64,000 bases of DNA from RGIG4140 sp045638265 (GCA_045638265.1 JAZUBA010000077.1:1-64000); one strand, 5' to 3'; shown: positions 7,984-17,774, counted from the first letter of the stretch. The notes: a model not told the origin generated them from the letters alone. Translations and numbers: made by a program.

Positions 7984-10494
7984 ATGGAATTAAAATATCG
8001 TAAAGACTATGTTGCACCACATTATCAATTACCGTTAACGGAACTTGATTTTACATTGCATCCGACTCAAACCATTGTTAAGGCTAAATTACATTTTAAA
8101 GATGTGGATACATCTAAACCGTTGGTTTTAAACGGACAATATATGACTTTAAACAAAATTGCCATTGACGGTGTTGCTGTTGATAAGTCTGATTACGCTT
8201 TATCGGATAAAGACTTAATTTTAAATCCGCAAACAGCTGATTTTGTTTTGGAAACGGAAGTTGAAATCAATCCGCAGGAAAATACACGTTTAATGGGTTT
8301 ATATGTATCAAATGGTATATTCTGTACCCAATGTGAACCGGAAGGTTTTCGCAATATCACTTACTATCCCGATCATTCGGATGTGCCGAGTAAATATATC
8401 GTAACCATCCATGCAGACCGAAAAAAATATCCTGTCTTATTGTCCAACGGAAACGTAATTAAAGACGAAGGAGATACAATCGTTTTTGAAGACCCTTACA
8501 ATAAGCCTTGTTATTTATTTGCTCTTGTTGCCGGTGATTTAGACAGTATTGAAGATACATATACCACAGGTTCAGGTAAAAACGTTGATTTACGGTTATA
8601 TTGCGAACGAGGTAAAGCCGACAGATTGACATTTGCCATGAGTGCTTTAAAACGCTCTATGGCCTGGGATGAAAAAGTATTTAATTTAGAGTATGATTTA
8701 AACCGTTTCAGTATTGTTGCCGTTTCTCATTTCAATGCCGGTGCGATGGAAAACAAATCATTAAATATTTTCAATGATGCGGCCTTGCTTGCCTCTCCTG
8801 ATACAGCAACGGATGCCAGTTATGAATATATTGAACATGTGATTGCACACGAATATTTCCATAATTACAGCGGAGACCGAGTAACAGTACGCAGTTGGTT
8901 TGAACTCTCTTTAAAAGAAGGTTTTACGGTCTTCCGTGATTCTGAATACGGTTATGATACATTCTCACGTGCCGTCAGTCGTATTGATGACGTTGCTCAA
9001 TTACGAGCTTATCAATTCCCCGAAGATGACGGACCGTTGGCACATCCTGTCAGACCGGATTCTTATCATGAAATTGAAAACTTTTATACAACAACCATTT
9101 ATGAAAAAGGTGCCGAAGTTATCCGTATGCAAAAAGCCTTACTGGGTGAGGAAAAATTTATGCGGGGCTGTGCTTTATATTTTAAACGTCATGACGGACA
9201 AGCCGTTACCATTGATGATTTTGTCAAAGCAATGGAAGATGTTTCCCGTAGTTCTTTAATTCAATTTAAGCATTGGTATTCTATTGCCGGTCGCCCGAAA
9301 GTTAAAGTTGTTACAAAATACGAAGACGGTATTTATACTATTCGTTTAACACAAAAACACCCGAAAACACGTCGTCCGTTTGTTATTCCGATGCATTACG
9401 GTTTAGTCGGTAAAAAGGGTGAAGATTTAAAATCAGGGACACTTGTTTTATCTCAAAAATCACAAACATTTTCTTTTAATGTCCCTTATGAACCGGCTTT
9501 ATCTCTTAATCGTTTCTTTACATCACCGATTGATTTAGAAATTCATCATAAAAAAGCCATGCGGTTGCATTTGATGACTTATGATTCTGATTTGTTCAAC
9601 AGATATGATGTCGGTCATCAATATGCATTAGACAGTATGGTCAATATGTATGAAAAAGGCACAACGGAAGCTGATATGGAAGTTATTCATGCTCTGGGCG
9701 CTTATTTATCACAAAAGAACTTGGATAAAGCCTTTTTGGCACGAGCCATTGTCTTGCCGACAGAAGAAGAGATTTTTGAACGAGTAGAGGTTGCCGATGT
9801 CAAGCGAATTAAACAAATTCGTAATGCGATGCGTTTAGCTTTTGCCAAATTATATGAAGATAAGTTGTTAAAATTATATCAGGATAATCAAATCAAAGGA
9901 CCTTATGTGCCGGATAATGAATCATTTGCTAAACGGGCAATTAAAAATGTTGCTTTGGGATATCTGGCTTTGCTTGGATATTCAGATTTGGTTAAAAAAC
10001 AATATGATGAAGCAAATAATTTAACTGATAGATTAAGTGCTTTAAACATCTTGGTTAACAATGATTTGGCTGGTGTGGATGACGCATTGGCTGATTTCTA
10101 TCAACGTTATGAAAATGACGATTTGGTCTTAAATAAATGGTTTGCCGTACAAGCTCGCAACAGTGCCAAAAATACGTTGCCGATTGTGCGTGAATTATTA
10201 CAACATCCGAAATTTGATCTGAAAAATCCGAATAAAGTACGGGGTGTATTAGGTGCTTTCAGTGGCAATTTAGAATATTTCCATTGTGAAGAAGGTTATC
10301 GTTTCTTTGCGGAACAAACAATGGCTGTTGACAAAATCAATCCGAATTTGGCAGCTCGTTTATTTACGGCATTTTCAAAATATCGTAAATTAGATGAAGC
10401 AACCAAATCATCTGCTCAAGCGGTGTTAAAAGAATTGGCATCGGATAAAAATTTATCCTCGATTTCCCGTGAAACGATTGAACGGATGATTTAA
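7984..10494 (+). CDS. pepN: Aminopeptidase N (M1 zinc metallopeptidase)
   Basis: The exopeptidase motif GAMEN is at residues 253-257 and the zinc site HEYFH at 289-293, with the third ligand Glu at 312 (LKEGF). The Tyr of the TTIYEKGAEV segment is the expected transition-state residue. At 836 residues it is slightly shorter than the Escherichia coli enzyme (870) and keeps the C-terminal helical domain. It removes N-terminal amino acids from peptides in the cytosol. The ribosome site GGAAGGGG precedes the ATG. Confidence 0.97.
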   Translation: MELKYRKDYVAPHYQLPLTELDFTLHPTQTIVKAKLHFKDVDTSKPLVLNGQYMTLNKIAIDGVAVDKSDYALSDKDLILNPQTADFVLETEVEINPQENTRLMGLYVSNGIFCTQCEPEGFRNITYYPDHSDVPSKYIVTIHADRKKYPVLLSNGNVIKDEGDTIVFEDPYNKPCYLFALVAGDLDSIEDTYTTGSGKNVDLRLYCERGKADRLTFAMSALKRSMAWDEKVFNLEYDLNRFSIVAVSHFNAGAMENKSLNIFNDAALLASPDTATDASYEYIEHVIAHEYFHNYSGDRVTVRSWFELSLKEGFTVFRDSEYGYDTFSRAVSRIDDVAQLRAYQFPEDDGPLAHPVRPDSYHEIENFYTTTIYEKGAEVIRMQKALLGEEKFMRGCALYFKRHDGQAVTIDDFVKAMEDVSRSSLIQFKHWYSIAGRPKVKVVTKYEDGIYTIRLTQKHPKTRRPFVIPMHYGLVGKKGEDLKSGTLVLSQKSQTFSFNVPYEPALSLNRFFTSPIDLEIHHKKAMRLHLMTYDSDLFNRYDVGHQYALDSMVNMYEKGTTEADMEVIHALGAYLSQKNLDKAFLARAIVLPTEEEIFERVEVADVKRIKQIRNAMRLAFAKLYEDKLLKLYQDNQIKGPYVPDNESFAKRAIKNVALGYLALLGYSDLVKKQYDEANNLTDRLSALNILVNNDLAGVDDALADFYQRYENDDLVLNKWFAVQARNSAKNTLPIVRELLQHPKFDLKNPNKVRGVLGAFSGNLEYFHCEEGYRFFAEQTMAVDKINPNLAARLFTAFSKYRKLDEATKSSAQAVLKELASDKNLSSISRETIERMI

Positions 10495-10522
10495 TCGGTT
10501 TAAAGTTGGTTCAAAAAATATG

Positions 10523-10554
10523 AAAACGGCAGGTGTTACGACTTGCCGTTTTTC
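10523..10554 (+). terminator. Terminator after pepN
   Basis: The hairpin AAAACGGCA...TGCCGTTTTT ends in a T run, 28 bases after the pepN stop. Confidence 0.85.
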
Positions 10555-10565
10555 TGTATGACATA

Positions 10566-10594
10566 TTGACAAATTATTGATTTTTGTGTAATAT
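10566..10594 (+). promoter_or_regulatory. Sigma-70 promoter of the ankyrin gene
   Basis: TTGACA, 17 bases, then TAATAT, ending 24 bases before the ATG at 10619. Confidence 0.75.
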
Positions 10595-10618
10595 TCACAA
10601 TACGACTAAGAGGGATAT

Positions 10619-11737
10619 ATGTTAAATCAGTTTAAAACCGCTTTAAATAACAAATTAAAAGAAAGTGAACATATTTATACGATGTCTCGGATAGCCTTTA
10701 TGACGTTTCTATCCGAAACGACCACACACTATTGTCGTCAAAAAATATATAATCCTGATGATAAGAACAAAATTATGGCATATGTTCGGCAAATTTTAAA
10801 ACAATATTCTGTTCATGTAGAAAGAAAACCGATTGATGTGATACATCAATTAGACAAAGAAACATCTTATTACCAAAATCATCATGCTTTGTTGAAAGCC
10901 ATTCAAAATAAAGATGAGAATTATATTACAGAACTGTTGAAAAACAATAAAAACAATCAAATTCATCATGCCTTACAATGTGCCGTTTATACTGAAAATC
11001 TAAAAGCTGTGTCATTGATTTTTGAATATGGATTAACAACTGAAAAACAAAAAGCCAAATTTGCTAAACGATGTTTAAGACATGTTGTTCGTGTTGGTAG
11101 TAAAAAGATGTTAAAAATATTTTTAAGGTACTTGCCCCTTCTTGCTGATGATAATGGTACAACACGTCCTTTGGTGTTTGAATTAACACAAAATAGTGGA
11201 AGAAGCACACTTATTGAACTGCTTGTTAACCACGGGATGAATGTTCATGCACGTAACAAACAAGGTGATACGGTTTTACATGCAGCAGCAAAATCAGATT
11301 ATGCCTCTGATTTATATTATGTTATATCAGACTTGGTATACAGATACAAAGTCAATATCAATGCAACCAACAATAACAAAGAAACACCGATATATTGTGC
11401 GGCCAATGTATGTGAGGATAATTCGGATGTGATTACTTCCTTATTTTTAGCCGGTGCCGAAATAAATCCAACCACGACGTGTCCACCGTTGTTTGGCGCT
11501 ATTAGAGCAGGATCGCTTGATAATATAAATATTTTGTTGAAGTATACAGCCAATCCAAAAGCCAGTTATAAAGGAGAAACCACATTGGATTGTTTTAATC
11601 AATTACATGAAGATACTTTTTCACCGTATGTACGAGCACAAATAATTAAGCTATTTACACCTGAACCGGCTAAACCGACATTAATTCAACGGGCGAAAGG
11701 TATATGTCAATCTATTCAGAAAATTTTTACCCGATAA
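10619..11737 (+). CDS. Ankyrin repeat protein
   Basis: 372 residues. An N-terminal helical module (FL...C..Y...K..I..YVRQ) resembles the N-termini of the two ankyrin proteins at 18.5 and 20.1 kb. Irregular ankyrin repeats follow from about residue 85, best seen as GDTVLHAAAKSD, KETPIYCAANV and GETTLDCFNQL. The tail is short, basic and amphipathic (IQRAKGICQSIQKIFTR). There is no signal peptide. The role is probably protein binding, possibly an effector; no enzymatic motif is seen. A GAGGG ribosome site supports the start, and the gene has its own promoter. Confidence 0.8.
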   Translation: MLNQFKTALNNKLKESEHIYTMSRIAFMTFLSETTTHYCRQKIYNPDDKNKIMAYVRQILKQYSVHVERKPIDVIHQLDKETSYYQNHHALLKAIQNKDENYITELLKNNKNNQIHHALQCAVYTENLKAVSLIFEYGLTTEKQKAKFAKRCLRHVVRVGSKKMLKIFLRYLPLLADDNGTTRPLVFELTQNSGRSTLIELLVNHGMNVHARNKQGDTVLHAAAKSDYASDLYYVISDLVYRYKVNINATNNNKETPIYCAANVCEDNSDVITSLFLAGAEINPTTTCPPLFGAIRAGSLDNINILLKYTANPKASYKGETTLDCFNQLHEDTFSPYVRAQIIKLFTPEPAKPTLIQRAKGICQSIQKIFTR

Positions 11738-11746
11738 AAGAATAAA

Positions 11747-11779
11747 AAAAGAAAGAAACCTGACAGATTTCTTTCTTTT
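11747..11779. terminator. Bidirectional terminator between convergent genes
   Basis: The perfect 12-bp stem AAAAGAAAGAAA / TTTCTTTCTTTT lies between the stops of the ankyrin gene and the pilin-like gene. Confidence 0.75.
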
Positions 11780-11798
11780 ATCGTTTAATGTCCAACGG

Positions 11799-14132
11799 TT
11801 ATTTCGGATAACATCGGCCATTTCTGTATTCACGGTTCATACATTTTTGGCAATATTCTTCCGTTGTTTCAACTGAAATGGCAGTATTACAAGGATAACA
11901 ATTATTATCTTTACCTAAAATTTTGTTGTTATCAGAACAATATTCACGAACGCAGTAACCATCATTTCCGGTTGTTTTATTCATTTTGCGATTAGGGCAA
12001 ATTTCATTGCATAAGTGATAATCTCTTGGTTCATATATCCAAACATTAGCCGTTTCATCACAATCATGACAAACACCCCATACATCAGGTAGAGGTTTTC
12101 CTTTTGTGCCGTTTTCTTCACTGTTGCACGTTGGATAACATACACTATGTCCAGTCATGGAACGATTTGGGCAAGAAGCACAATTTGTTTCAGTTGCAAG
12201 ATTGTTTGAATCATGATGTTTTGGAGGATATGTGCAAGACATACACGAACCATTTTTATTCATAAATTTACCACTGGAACAACTATTTAAAATACATTTG
12301 TCGCCTGATTTTTTTCTGATGTTAGGACATAAATTTTCACATGTATCTGTCAGTGCAACATTATAAATAATCCCGTCATAATCACAAGGGTAACATTTGC
12401 CGTCCGTTGCTAACAATGGTTTTTCAGGGTCGGTACATGGTTTGCGACAATAACCGTCTCCTCCAGATCTGTCCATCACTCTATCAGGACAAATTTCTTT
12501 ACACAAATGGTAATCTCTCGTATCATATATCCAAATTCCAGCGTCTTCATCACAATCATGACAAATACCCCATACATCCGCCAACTTTTTACCTTTTGTG
12601 CCGTTTTCTTCATTATCACACGTTGGATAACATACACTATAACTATTCATAGAACGATTTGAACAAGAGGAACAATTTGTTGCAGTAGTAAGATTGTTTG
12701 AATCTTGATTTTTAGGAGGATATGTACAAGAAATACATTTACCGGAATTATTCATAAATTTACCGCTTGGACATGCGTTTAAAAGACATTTATCTCCCGA
12801 TGTTTTTCTGATGTTAGGACATAAATTTTCACATGTATCTGTGAGTGCAACATTATAGATGATTCCATCATAATCACACGGATAACATTTACCGTCTGTT
12901 GCTAACAAAGGTTTTGCCGGATCAGTACATGGTTTGCGACAATATCCGTCTCCTCCCGGTCTATCCATAACACGATTAGGACAAATTTCTTTACATTTGT
13001 AATAATCTTTTGTCTCATACATCCAAATACCAGCATTCTCTTCGCATGAATAACATATGCCAAAAACATTTGCTAAAGGCTTACCTTTTGTTCCATTTTC
13101 TTCACTATCGCAAGTCGGATAACAAGCACCCCAATTATTACGGGTACGGTTTGGACAAGAGGCACAATGTGTTGCTGTTGCCTTGTGATTTTCTGTGTTT
13201 GCTGTCGCTGGATATGTACAAGAACGGCAAATACCATGTATTGATGTAAACGTACCTGTTCCGCATTCTAAATGGCAATATGATCCTTCTAAAATTCTAT
13301 TTTCACATAAATCTGTGCATAATTTTGTGTTTGCCATAAGAAAACTGGATGTTTCATCGCAACTATGACAACCACCGTATTTGTCTACAATCGGTTTGTC
13401 TTCAGGACAACAGGTGCCGTTTTTATCACAACACTTACCTTCAGGTGATACAAATGAACAACAGTATTGACCCGCAACATAATCTGTCGGACAACAAACT
13501 CTGTTACGTGGATTATTATAATCAATGGAGCATTTTTCTCCCACGGCACAATATGTTTCACAAATTCCTGTTTCGGTATTACACGTTCCGCAGTAACAAT
13601 CGTTGGTATGATTACACCGTTGTAATTCGTGACGGTCTTCTTCCGCCAAATCTGTTTCGCCCAACAAATCTTCATGAAATTCATAAGCAATCGTAACTGT
13701 TTCAGTATCATCACAAATAGAAACATCTCCCTCATATCGTTTAATATTAACAAATGTTGAAAACGGCAAAGTCCAATTTGACTGTAAAATTTGTTTACAA
13801 ACATCAGAGGGTACATCAGATACAAACATTTCAAAGAAATCAACATATTGCGGATGTGTACGTGCTGTTATGGGATAACCCGAACGTGTTACATTGCCCA
13901 TTTCCATATCTATTATGCCGACAAAATTACTTTCAATGATTTGATCCATTCGTTGTGAGATATCATGAGCCCGAATATTAAGTTCATTTATTGTTTCATT
14001 AGCATTGTATTTATTAAAAGCATAACGATAACCTTGAATTGCACCGATAGATAACACACCAACAACAGCCAAAACACCCAGCATTTCAACCATTGATCTT
14101 CCCAATTCGTTGATTTTAAAAGCTTTTCTCAT
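11799..14132 (-). CDS. Type IV pilin-like N-terminus fused to a huge Cys-rich repeat domain
   Basis: 777 residues. The N-terminus fits a prepilin: a short basic leader, cleavage after Gly11, Glu at mature position 5 (RSMVE) and a hydrophobic helix to about residue 35. A pilin-like globular part runs to about residue 190. The remaining 580 or so residues are dominated by Cys pairs (CYPCD, CHDCDE, CASCPNRS) arranged in 164-residue repeats (492 bp in the DNA), with two closely matching copies and partial ones. Ordinary pilins have 130-200 residues, so this is a strong outlier. The protein is probably exported, assembled or anchored by a type II/IV-like system, and disulfide-bonded outside the cytosol. 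No partner pilus genes are in the window. Confidence 0.75.
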   Translation of the reverse strand: MRKAFKINELGRSMVEMLGVLAVVGVLSIGAIQGYRYAFNKYNANETINELNIRAHDISQRMDQIIESNFVGIIDMEMGNVTRSGYPITARTHPQYVDFFEMFVSDVPSDVCKQILQSNWTLPFSTFVNIKRYEGDVSICDDTETVTIAYEFHEDLLGETDLAEEDRHELQRCNHTNDCYCGTCNTETGICETYCAVGEKCSIDYNNPRNRVCCPTDYVAGQYCCSFVSPEGKCCDKNGTCCPEDKPIVDKYGGCHSCDETSSFLMANTKLCTDLCENRILEGSYCHLECGTGTFTSIHGICRSCTYPATANTENHKATATHCASCPNRTRNNWGACYPTCDSEENGTKGKPLANVFGICYSCEENAGIWMYETKDYYKCKEICPNRVMDRPGGDGYCRKPCTDPAKPLLATDGKCYPCDYDGIIYNVALTDTCENLCPNIRKTSGDKCLLNACPSGKFMNNSGKCISCTYPPKNQDSNNLTTATNCSSCSNRSMNSYSVCYPTCDNEENGTKGKKLADVWGICHDCDEDAGIWIYDTRDYHLCKEICPDRVMDRSGGDGYCRKPCTDPEKPLLATDGKCYPCDYDGIIYNVALTDTCENLCPNIRKKSGDKCILNSCSSGKFMNKNGSCMSCTYPPKHHDSNNLATETNCASCPNRSMTGHSVCYPTCNSEENGTKGKPLPDVWGVCHDCDETANVWIYEPRDYHLCNEICPNRKMNKTTGNDGYCVREYCSDNNKILGKDNNCYPCNTAISVETTEEYCQKCMNREYRNGRCYPK
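12106..13103 (-). repeat. 492-bp repeats in the Cys-rich gene
   Basis: The same reverse-strand segment recurs at 12106, 12598 and 13090, exactly 492 bp (164 codons) apart. The first two copies are very similar; the third is more diverged. Confidence 0.85.
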
Positions 14133-14174
14133 TGATAACCCCCATTAAATATATGAATAAAATGATTGTAACAA

Positions 14175-14314
14175 AACGTACCTTTATTTGCAACGATTTT
14201 GAGAATAAAGGGACTATTGAGGCATTTTTCGATAATCCCTAGCAATCCGCCAATGGTAGCGAATTAAAAAAAATTACAAAAACTGAAAAAATATGTTGCA
14301 AATAAAGGTACGTT
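14175..14314. repeat. 140-bp element bounded by perfect 20-bp inverted repeats
   Basis: AACGTACCTTTATTTGCAAC at 14175-14194 is the exact reverse complement of 14295-14314. The 100 bases between hold no gene. The spacing is too long for a simple terminator. It is either a small MITE-like element or the outer stem of a structured RNA. It fills the gap between two leftward genes. Confidence 0.6.
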
Positions 14315-14365
14315 AATATGCAACGCAAACAATCATTAAAAACATTTTTTCTATATTTGATTGCT

Positions 14366-14899
14366 TTAGAAAACAGTAAACATATAGGCTAAAAATGCCC
14401 AGAAACAAGCCCATGAAACCATATGCCAGACATCATTCCTTGATTGAATGCAAACACCAATTGGTAACGTGTAGGGTTCTTTAGATTTGTATGTTTTTAA
14501 TTTTTGAAGAATGATAGAAAAAAGAAATATAAGAAAGATAATCAATAAAGGTAAGCCTGCAATTAATAAAATGTCGTTTTGTGTCCATGCATTTCTTGTT
14601 TCAGAGGAAGTTGCCAAAACAACCATAAACAAATATACCATAATAATTCTAAAAGAACGACCGATTGCCGATACAATAGCTATTAAAAACGGTATCTTTT
14701 GTTTTGCATAACCGAAAATATCAGCATTTTCTTTTGCTTTTCCTAACAGTGGTGTTAAGTGCATAAATATCATAATAAAGGCAAAACATTTCAGTGCAAA
14801 TTGAGCGTTAAAATTAAACATATACGTGTTTAAGACACTCAATATCATAAAAATTCCCCAAACAAAGGCAATATTAATTTGATGTGCCGTTCGTTTCAT
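14366..14899 (-). CDS. Hypothetical four-helix membrane protein
   Basis: 177 residues with about four hydrophobic segments (INIAFVWGIFMILSVL, FALKCFAFIMIFMHL, a central FRIIMVYLFMVVLA, and a C-terminal pair). No family is recognised. The start at 14899 is chosen because AAAAAGGA lies 8 bases before it; it overlaps the end of dusA by 26 bp, which suggests translational coupling in one operon. Confidence 0.6.
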   Translation of the reverse strand: MKRTAHQINIAFVWGIFMILSVLNTYMFNFNAQFALKCFAFIMIFMHLTPLLGKAKENADIFGYAKQKIPFLIAIVSAIGRSFRIIMVYLFMVVLATSSETRNAWTQNDILLIAGLPLLIIFLIFLFSIILQKLKTYKSKEPYTLPIGVCIQSRNDVWHMVSWACFWAFLAYMFTVF

Positions 14900-15881
14900 T
14901 GGTTTCATCCTTTTTAGATTCTTCATTGATGAATTTTTTTAATTCGTTCAAATCTCTGGTCATAATTGTTTGTTTATAACGTTTGGCATTGGGCTGACCG
15001 TGATACAATCCGAGTAAATGAGGGGTAATAATACTTAAATGACGCGTGTTTTTCTCTAAATAAGGTATCATTTTATCCAAAATTTCAAGACGGGATAATA
15101 CAGGATGTTCATCTTGATAATATTCTTTATCCAGTTGTGCCAAAGCATAAGGATTCCCATATGCCCAACGTCCAATCATAACGCCGTCAACATAGGATAA
15201 ATGCTTATTAATATCTGCTTGGGATAAAATATTGCCGTTAATGATAATCGGCATATCAGGAAAACTTTTTTTCAAACGATAAACCACATCGTAATTTAAC
15301 GGTACACAATCACCTCTGTTATCTTTTGGCGATTTATTTAAACGGGCTTGGCGTGCATGAACAATTAATGTATCACAGCCGGCTTTTTTTACACAATCGG
15401 CAAAATGAAACAAAGCCTGAAAGCCGTCTCCCCCGACATCTGTCAATGAAATGCGTGTTTTAACGGTAACGGGTAGGGGCGATTTGGCTTTCATTTCTGC
15501 CACACAATCGGCTACCAAGTCCGGTGTTTTCATCAAAATAGCACCGAATTTCCCTGCTTGAACTCGTGAAGACGGACAACCGGCATTGATATTCACTTCT
15601 TGATAACCCCAATCATACGCATATTTGGCGCATTGTCCCATCATATCGGGATTGCTACCGCCGATTTGTAATGCCAACGGATGTTCTTCCGGATTGTTAT
15701 AATCCAGTAGTTGCTGACGATTGCCCAAAATCAGGGCAGGGACAGCTATCATTTCTGTATAAAACAACGGTTGCCGACAAATATGGCGGAGAAAATAACG
15801 AAAGTGTCTATCGGTCCAATCTAACATCGGAGCAATAGATATTTTATTAAAATTTTGCTTTTTTTCTTGTGTCTGTATCAT
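14874..15881 (-). CDS. dusA: tRNA-dihydrouridine synthase A
   Basis: 335 residues with an FMN TIM barrel. It has the opening IAPMLDWTDRHFRYFLR, the catalytic Cys in INAGCPSSRVQ, the DusA-specific HARQARLNKSPKDNR segment, and NGNI plus GVMIGRWAYGNP in the phosphate-binding part. It reduces uridine to dihydrouridine in the D-loop of tRNAs (positions 20/20a in E. coli). The length and all key motifs are intact. It is transcribed divergently from the DUF3126 gene. Confidence 0.95.
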   Translation of the reverse strand: MIQTQEKKQNFNKISIAPMLDWTDRHFRYFLRHICRQPLFYTEMIAVPALILGNRQQLLDYNNPEEHPLALQIGGSNPDMMGQCAKYAYDWGYQEVNINAGCPSSRVQAGKFGAILMKTPDLVADCVAEMKAKSPLPVTVKTRISLTDVGGDGFQALFHFADCVKKAGCDTLIVHARQARLNKSPKDNRGDCVPLNYDVVYRLKKSFPDMPIIINGNILSQADINKHLSYVDGVMIGRWAYGNPYALAQLDKEYYQDEHPVLSRLEILDKMIPYLEKNTRHLSIITPHLLGLYHGQPNAKRYKQTIMTRDLNELKKFINEESKKDETNETNGTSN

Positions 15882-15941
15882 TTTTATACTATAATACGTT
15901 TATTCAAAAATGAAAAGCAAAAAATGAAAGGAAACAAAAAA

Positions 15942-16163
15942 ATGGCATTTACACCCGCTGAAATGATGAAAGTTCAAACCTATTTGCAACAACTTTTTTG
16001 GAACCCGGAATTAAATATTCAACCCGGAACAGGTGTTGATGCACCGGCCGAAGTTTATATCGGTAAAGAGTTTGTCGGTGTTATTTATAAAAATGATGAT
16101 GACGGTGATATTTCTTTTGACTGGAATATGTCTATTTTAGCAGAAGATGTTGAAAAATTTTAA
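15942..16163 (+). CDS. DUF3126 family protein
   Basis: 73 residues. The pattern AEVYIGKEFVGVIYKNDDDGD followed by a short FDWNMSIL segment is the DUF3126 signature, a small family characteristic of Alphaproteobacteria with no known function. The ATG at 15942 is preferred over upstream starts because AAAGGA stands 9 bases before it. Confidence 0.85.
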   Translation: MAFTPAEMMKVQTYLQQLFWNPELNIQPGTGVDAPAEVYIGKEFVGVIYKNDDDGDISFDWNMSILAEDVEKF

Positions 16164-16180
16164 TTTTGTGAGATAATTGG

Positions 16181-16993
16181 ATGGCTAAATTAAATAAGCA
16201 TACATTGGAAGCTTATGATATGGTGTTGGATACGCTGGATAAAATTGAAGAAAATCCGGCAAATTGTGTTACATTGACAGATGTTTTGCCGGATAAGGTT
16301 TCAGCCGTTGTGTGTGAATTGTTGGCTGAAAAAATACACATGAATGCCCGCATTGAATCTTACACTTTGGACGTTGCAAACGATTTTGAACAAAACGAAT
16401 CGGCAAAAATTTTAACGGCGGTTGAAAAATTGCACAACCAACCGACAGAAGAATGTATGACCTATTTAAAAGATTTTCGTTTTGAAACCGGAATTGCTGT
16501 TTTGGATGTTTTAGGTTATGAGCAAGTGCAAAACTGTTCGTTTGAAGAATATGTGCATATCTATACTAAAAATGCTTTGACAGGTTCCAAAAAATTTGCT
16601 GATAAAGAACAAATAAAAGCTTGTTCTCAAGATTTACAACATATATTGGTAAATTATCAGAATAAAAATATATCAGCAACTGAGGCAGAAGGTTTGTTGG
16701 AAACACGCGATTTTTTCACACGAAAAGCTTTACGGGATGAAGCTTTTGCAGATTTACAAGCTTTAAATGTAAAAGCAACCAATCAAACATTGGAAACGTT
16801 AGAACGGAAACGCAATGGATTAAATCCTTATTATGCTAATGATACAGAAGCAAAAAAAGTGCAAAAAGAAGAAATACGTCAGCGTCGGGAAATTCGTAAG
16901 CGTTTAAAAGAAAACCGTTTGCGTCATCAAAATAAAAAACGCTCTGCATTCTCAAAATTATTTCGTTCAGCTAAAAAAGGAATTGGTGAATAA
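16181..16993 (+). CDS. Hypothetical protein with basic C-terminus
   Basis: 270 residues, mostly helical, with no signal peptide or membrane span. The last 55 residues are very basic (RQRREIRKRLKENRLRHQNKKR) and could bind nucleic acid or membrane. No family is recognised. It lies 17 bp downstream of the DUF3126 gene, so the two are probably co-transcribed, and ends at a strong terminator. Confidence 0.7.
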   Translation: MAKLNKHTLEAYDMVLDTLDKIEENPANCVTLTDVLPDKVSAVVCELLAEKIHMNARIESYTLDVANDFEQNESAKILTAVEKLHNQPTEECMTYLKDFRFETGIAVLDVLGYEQVQNCSFEEYVHIYTKNALTGSKKFADKEQIKACSQDLQHILVNYQNKNISATEAEGLLETRDFFTRKALRDEAFADLQALNVKATNQTLETLERKRNGLNPYYANDTEAKKVQKEEIRQRREIRKRLKENRLRHQNKKRSAFSKLFRSAKKGIGE

Positions 16994-17014
16994 TTTTGGT
17001 AAATGTAAAACCAT

Positions 17015-17043
17015 AAGGCACTCAAAGAGAGTGCCTTTTTTAC
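17015..17043 (+). terminator. Terminator
   Basis: The stem AAGGCACTC / GAGTGCCTT has a short loop and is followed by six T. Confidence 0.9.
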
Positions 17044-17064
17044 GCAACAAATGATTTCATCAAT

Positions 17065-17319
17065 TTATGGAAGTGTTACAAAATTTAATTCCAATGCTTT
17101 CAGTAAAATTTGCACTCGATTTTGCACTTTTAAAGTACGTAATAAAGAACTGACGTGCATTTTGATAGTCGGTTCGGCAACACCTAAACAATGTGCAATC
17201 TGTTTGTTTGAATAGCCTTTTGCTAATAATCGCAATACTTCCACTTGTCGTTCAGATAAATAAACACCGTTTCCGAGTGCAAAATCTTCACGATGATAAG
17301 GGATTGTTTCTTTTTCCAT
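17065..17319 (-). CDS. Stand-alone LuxR-type HTH regulator
   Basis: 84 residues, almost only a GerE/LuxR DNA-binding domain: LSERQVEVLRLLAKGYSNKQIA, then the recognition helix in VAEPTIKMHVSSLLRTLKV. There is no receiver or ligand domain, so regulation must come from elsewhere. The start at 17319 is supported by AAAGGAG six bases upstream; a longer frame exists but lacks a ribosome site. It lies 10 bp behind a small hypothetical gene. Confidence 0.9.
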   Translation of the reverse strand: MEKETIPYHREDFALGNGVYLSERQVEVLRLLAKGYSNKQIAHCLGVAEPTIKMHVSSLLRTLKVQNRVQILLKALELNFVTLP

Positions 17320-17329
17320 AAAGGCTCCT

Positions 17330-17593
17330 TTATTTATCACGATTTTCAATTTCGCTTAATTTGTGTTCTTTACAAGTGATTCTGCGAGATAACAATTCGT
17401 TCATTGTTTCGTGTCCGTTTTTCTTAGCCCAATCTTGCAACATATAGAGCGCTTTCAGTTTTTGACGTTTGACTTCAATAATATATTCTTGTAATTCTGA
17501 CGGTAATTCACTCCATATTTCTTTAATTTCATCTTTGAGCATCTTTTTTTCTTCGGCTGTTAATTTAATATGTTCATTCATTGATTCTTTCAT
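17330..17593 (-). CDS. Small hypothetical protein
   Basis: 87 residues, charged and helical (EEKKMLKDEIKEIWSELP), with no known domain. The strong GGAGG ribosome site and the position directly ahead of the LuxR-like regulator suggest a two-gene regulatory operon, perhaps a partner protein. Confidence 0.7.
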   Translation of the reverse strand: MKESMNEHIKLTAEEKKMLKDEIKEIWSELPSELQEYIIEVKRQKLKALYMLQDWAKKNGHETMNELLSRRITCKEHKLSEIENRDK

Positions 17594-17774
17594 TTTTTTC
17601 CTCCTATGTTAAAAGTTGATAATTAACGCATTCAGTTATCTTGAAAGTATTTGATAAAATGCGTTCTGAACAAAAAACAGGTATGTTTTAAAGTTTGTTT
17701 TGTCAAGTCAATCAAATAATTTTTTATTATCTTATATGTTATTATGAAATCAATAATGCAATGATAAAAAAATA

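Noticed and set aside
12407..13696. Forward frames inside the Cys-rich gene
   Set aside because: They lie opposite a well-supported gene, are repeated with the 492-bp period, and lack translation signals.
14175..14314. Simple terminator hairpin
   Set aside because: The arms are 100 bases apart and no T run follows, so a plain rho-independent terminator is unlikely.
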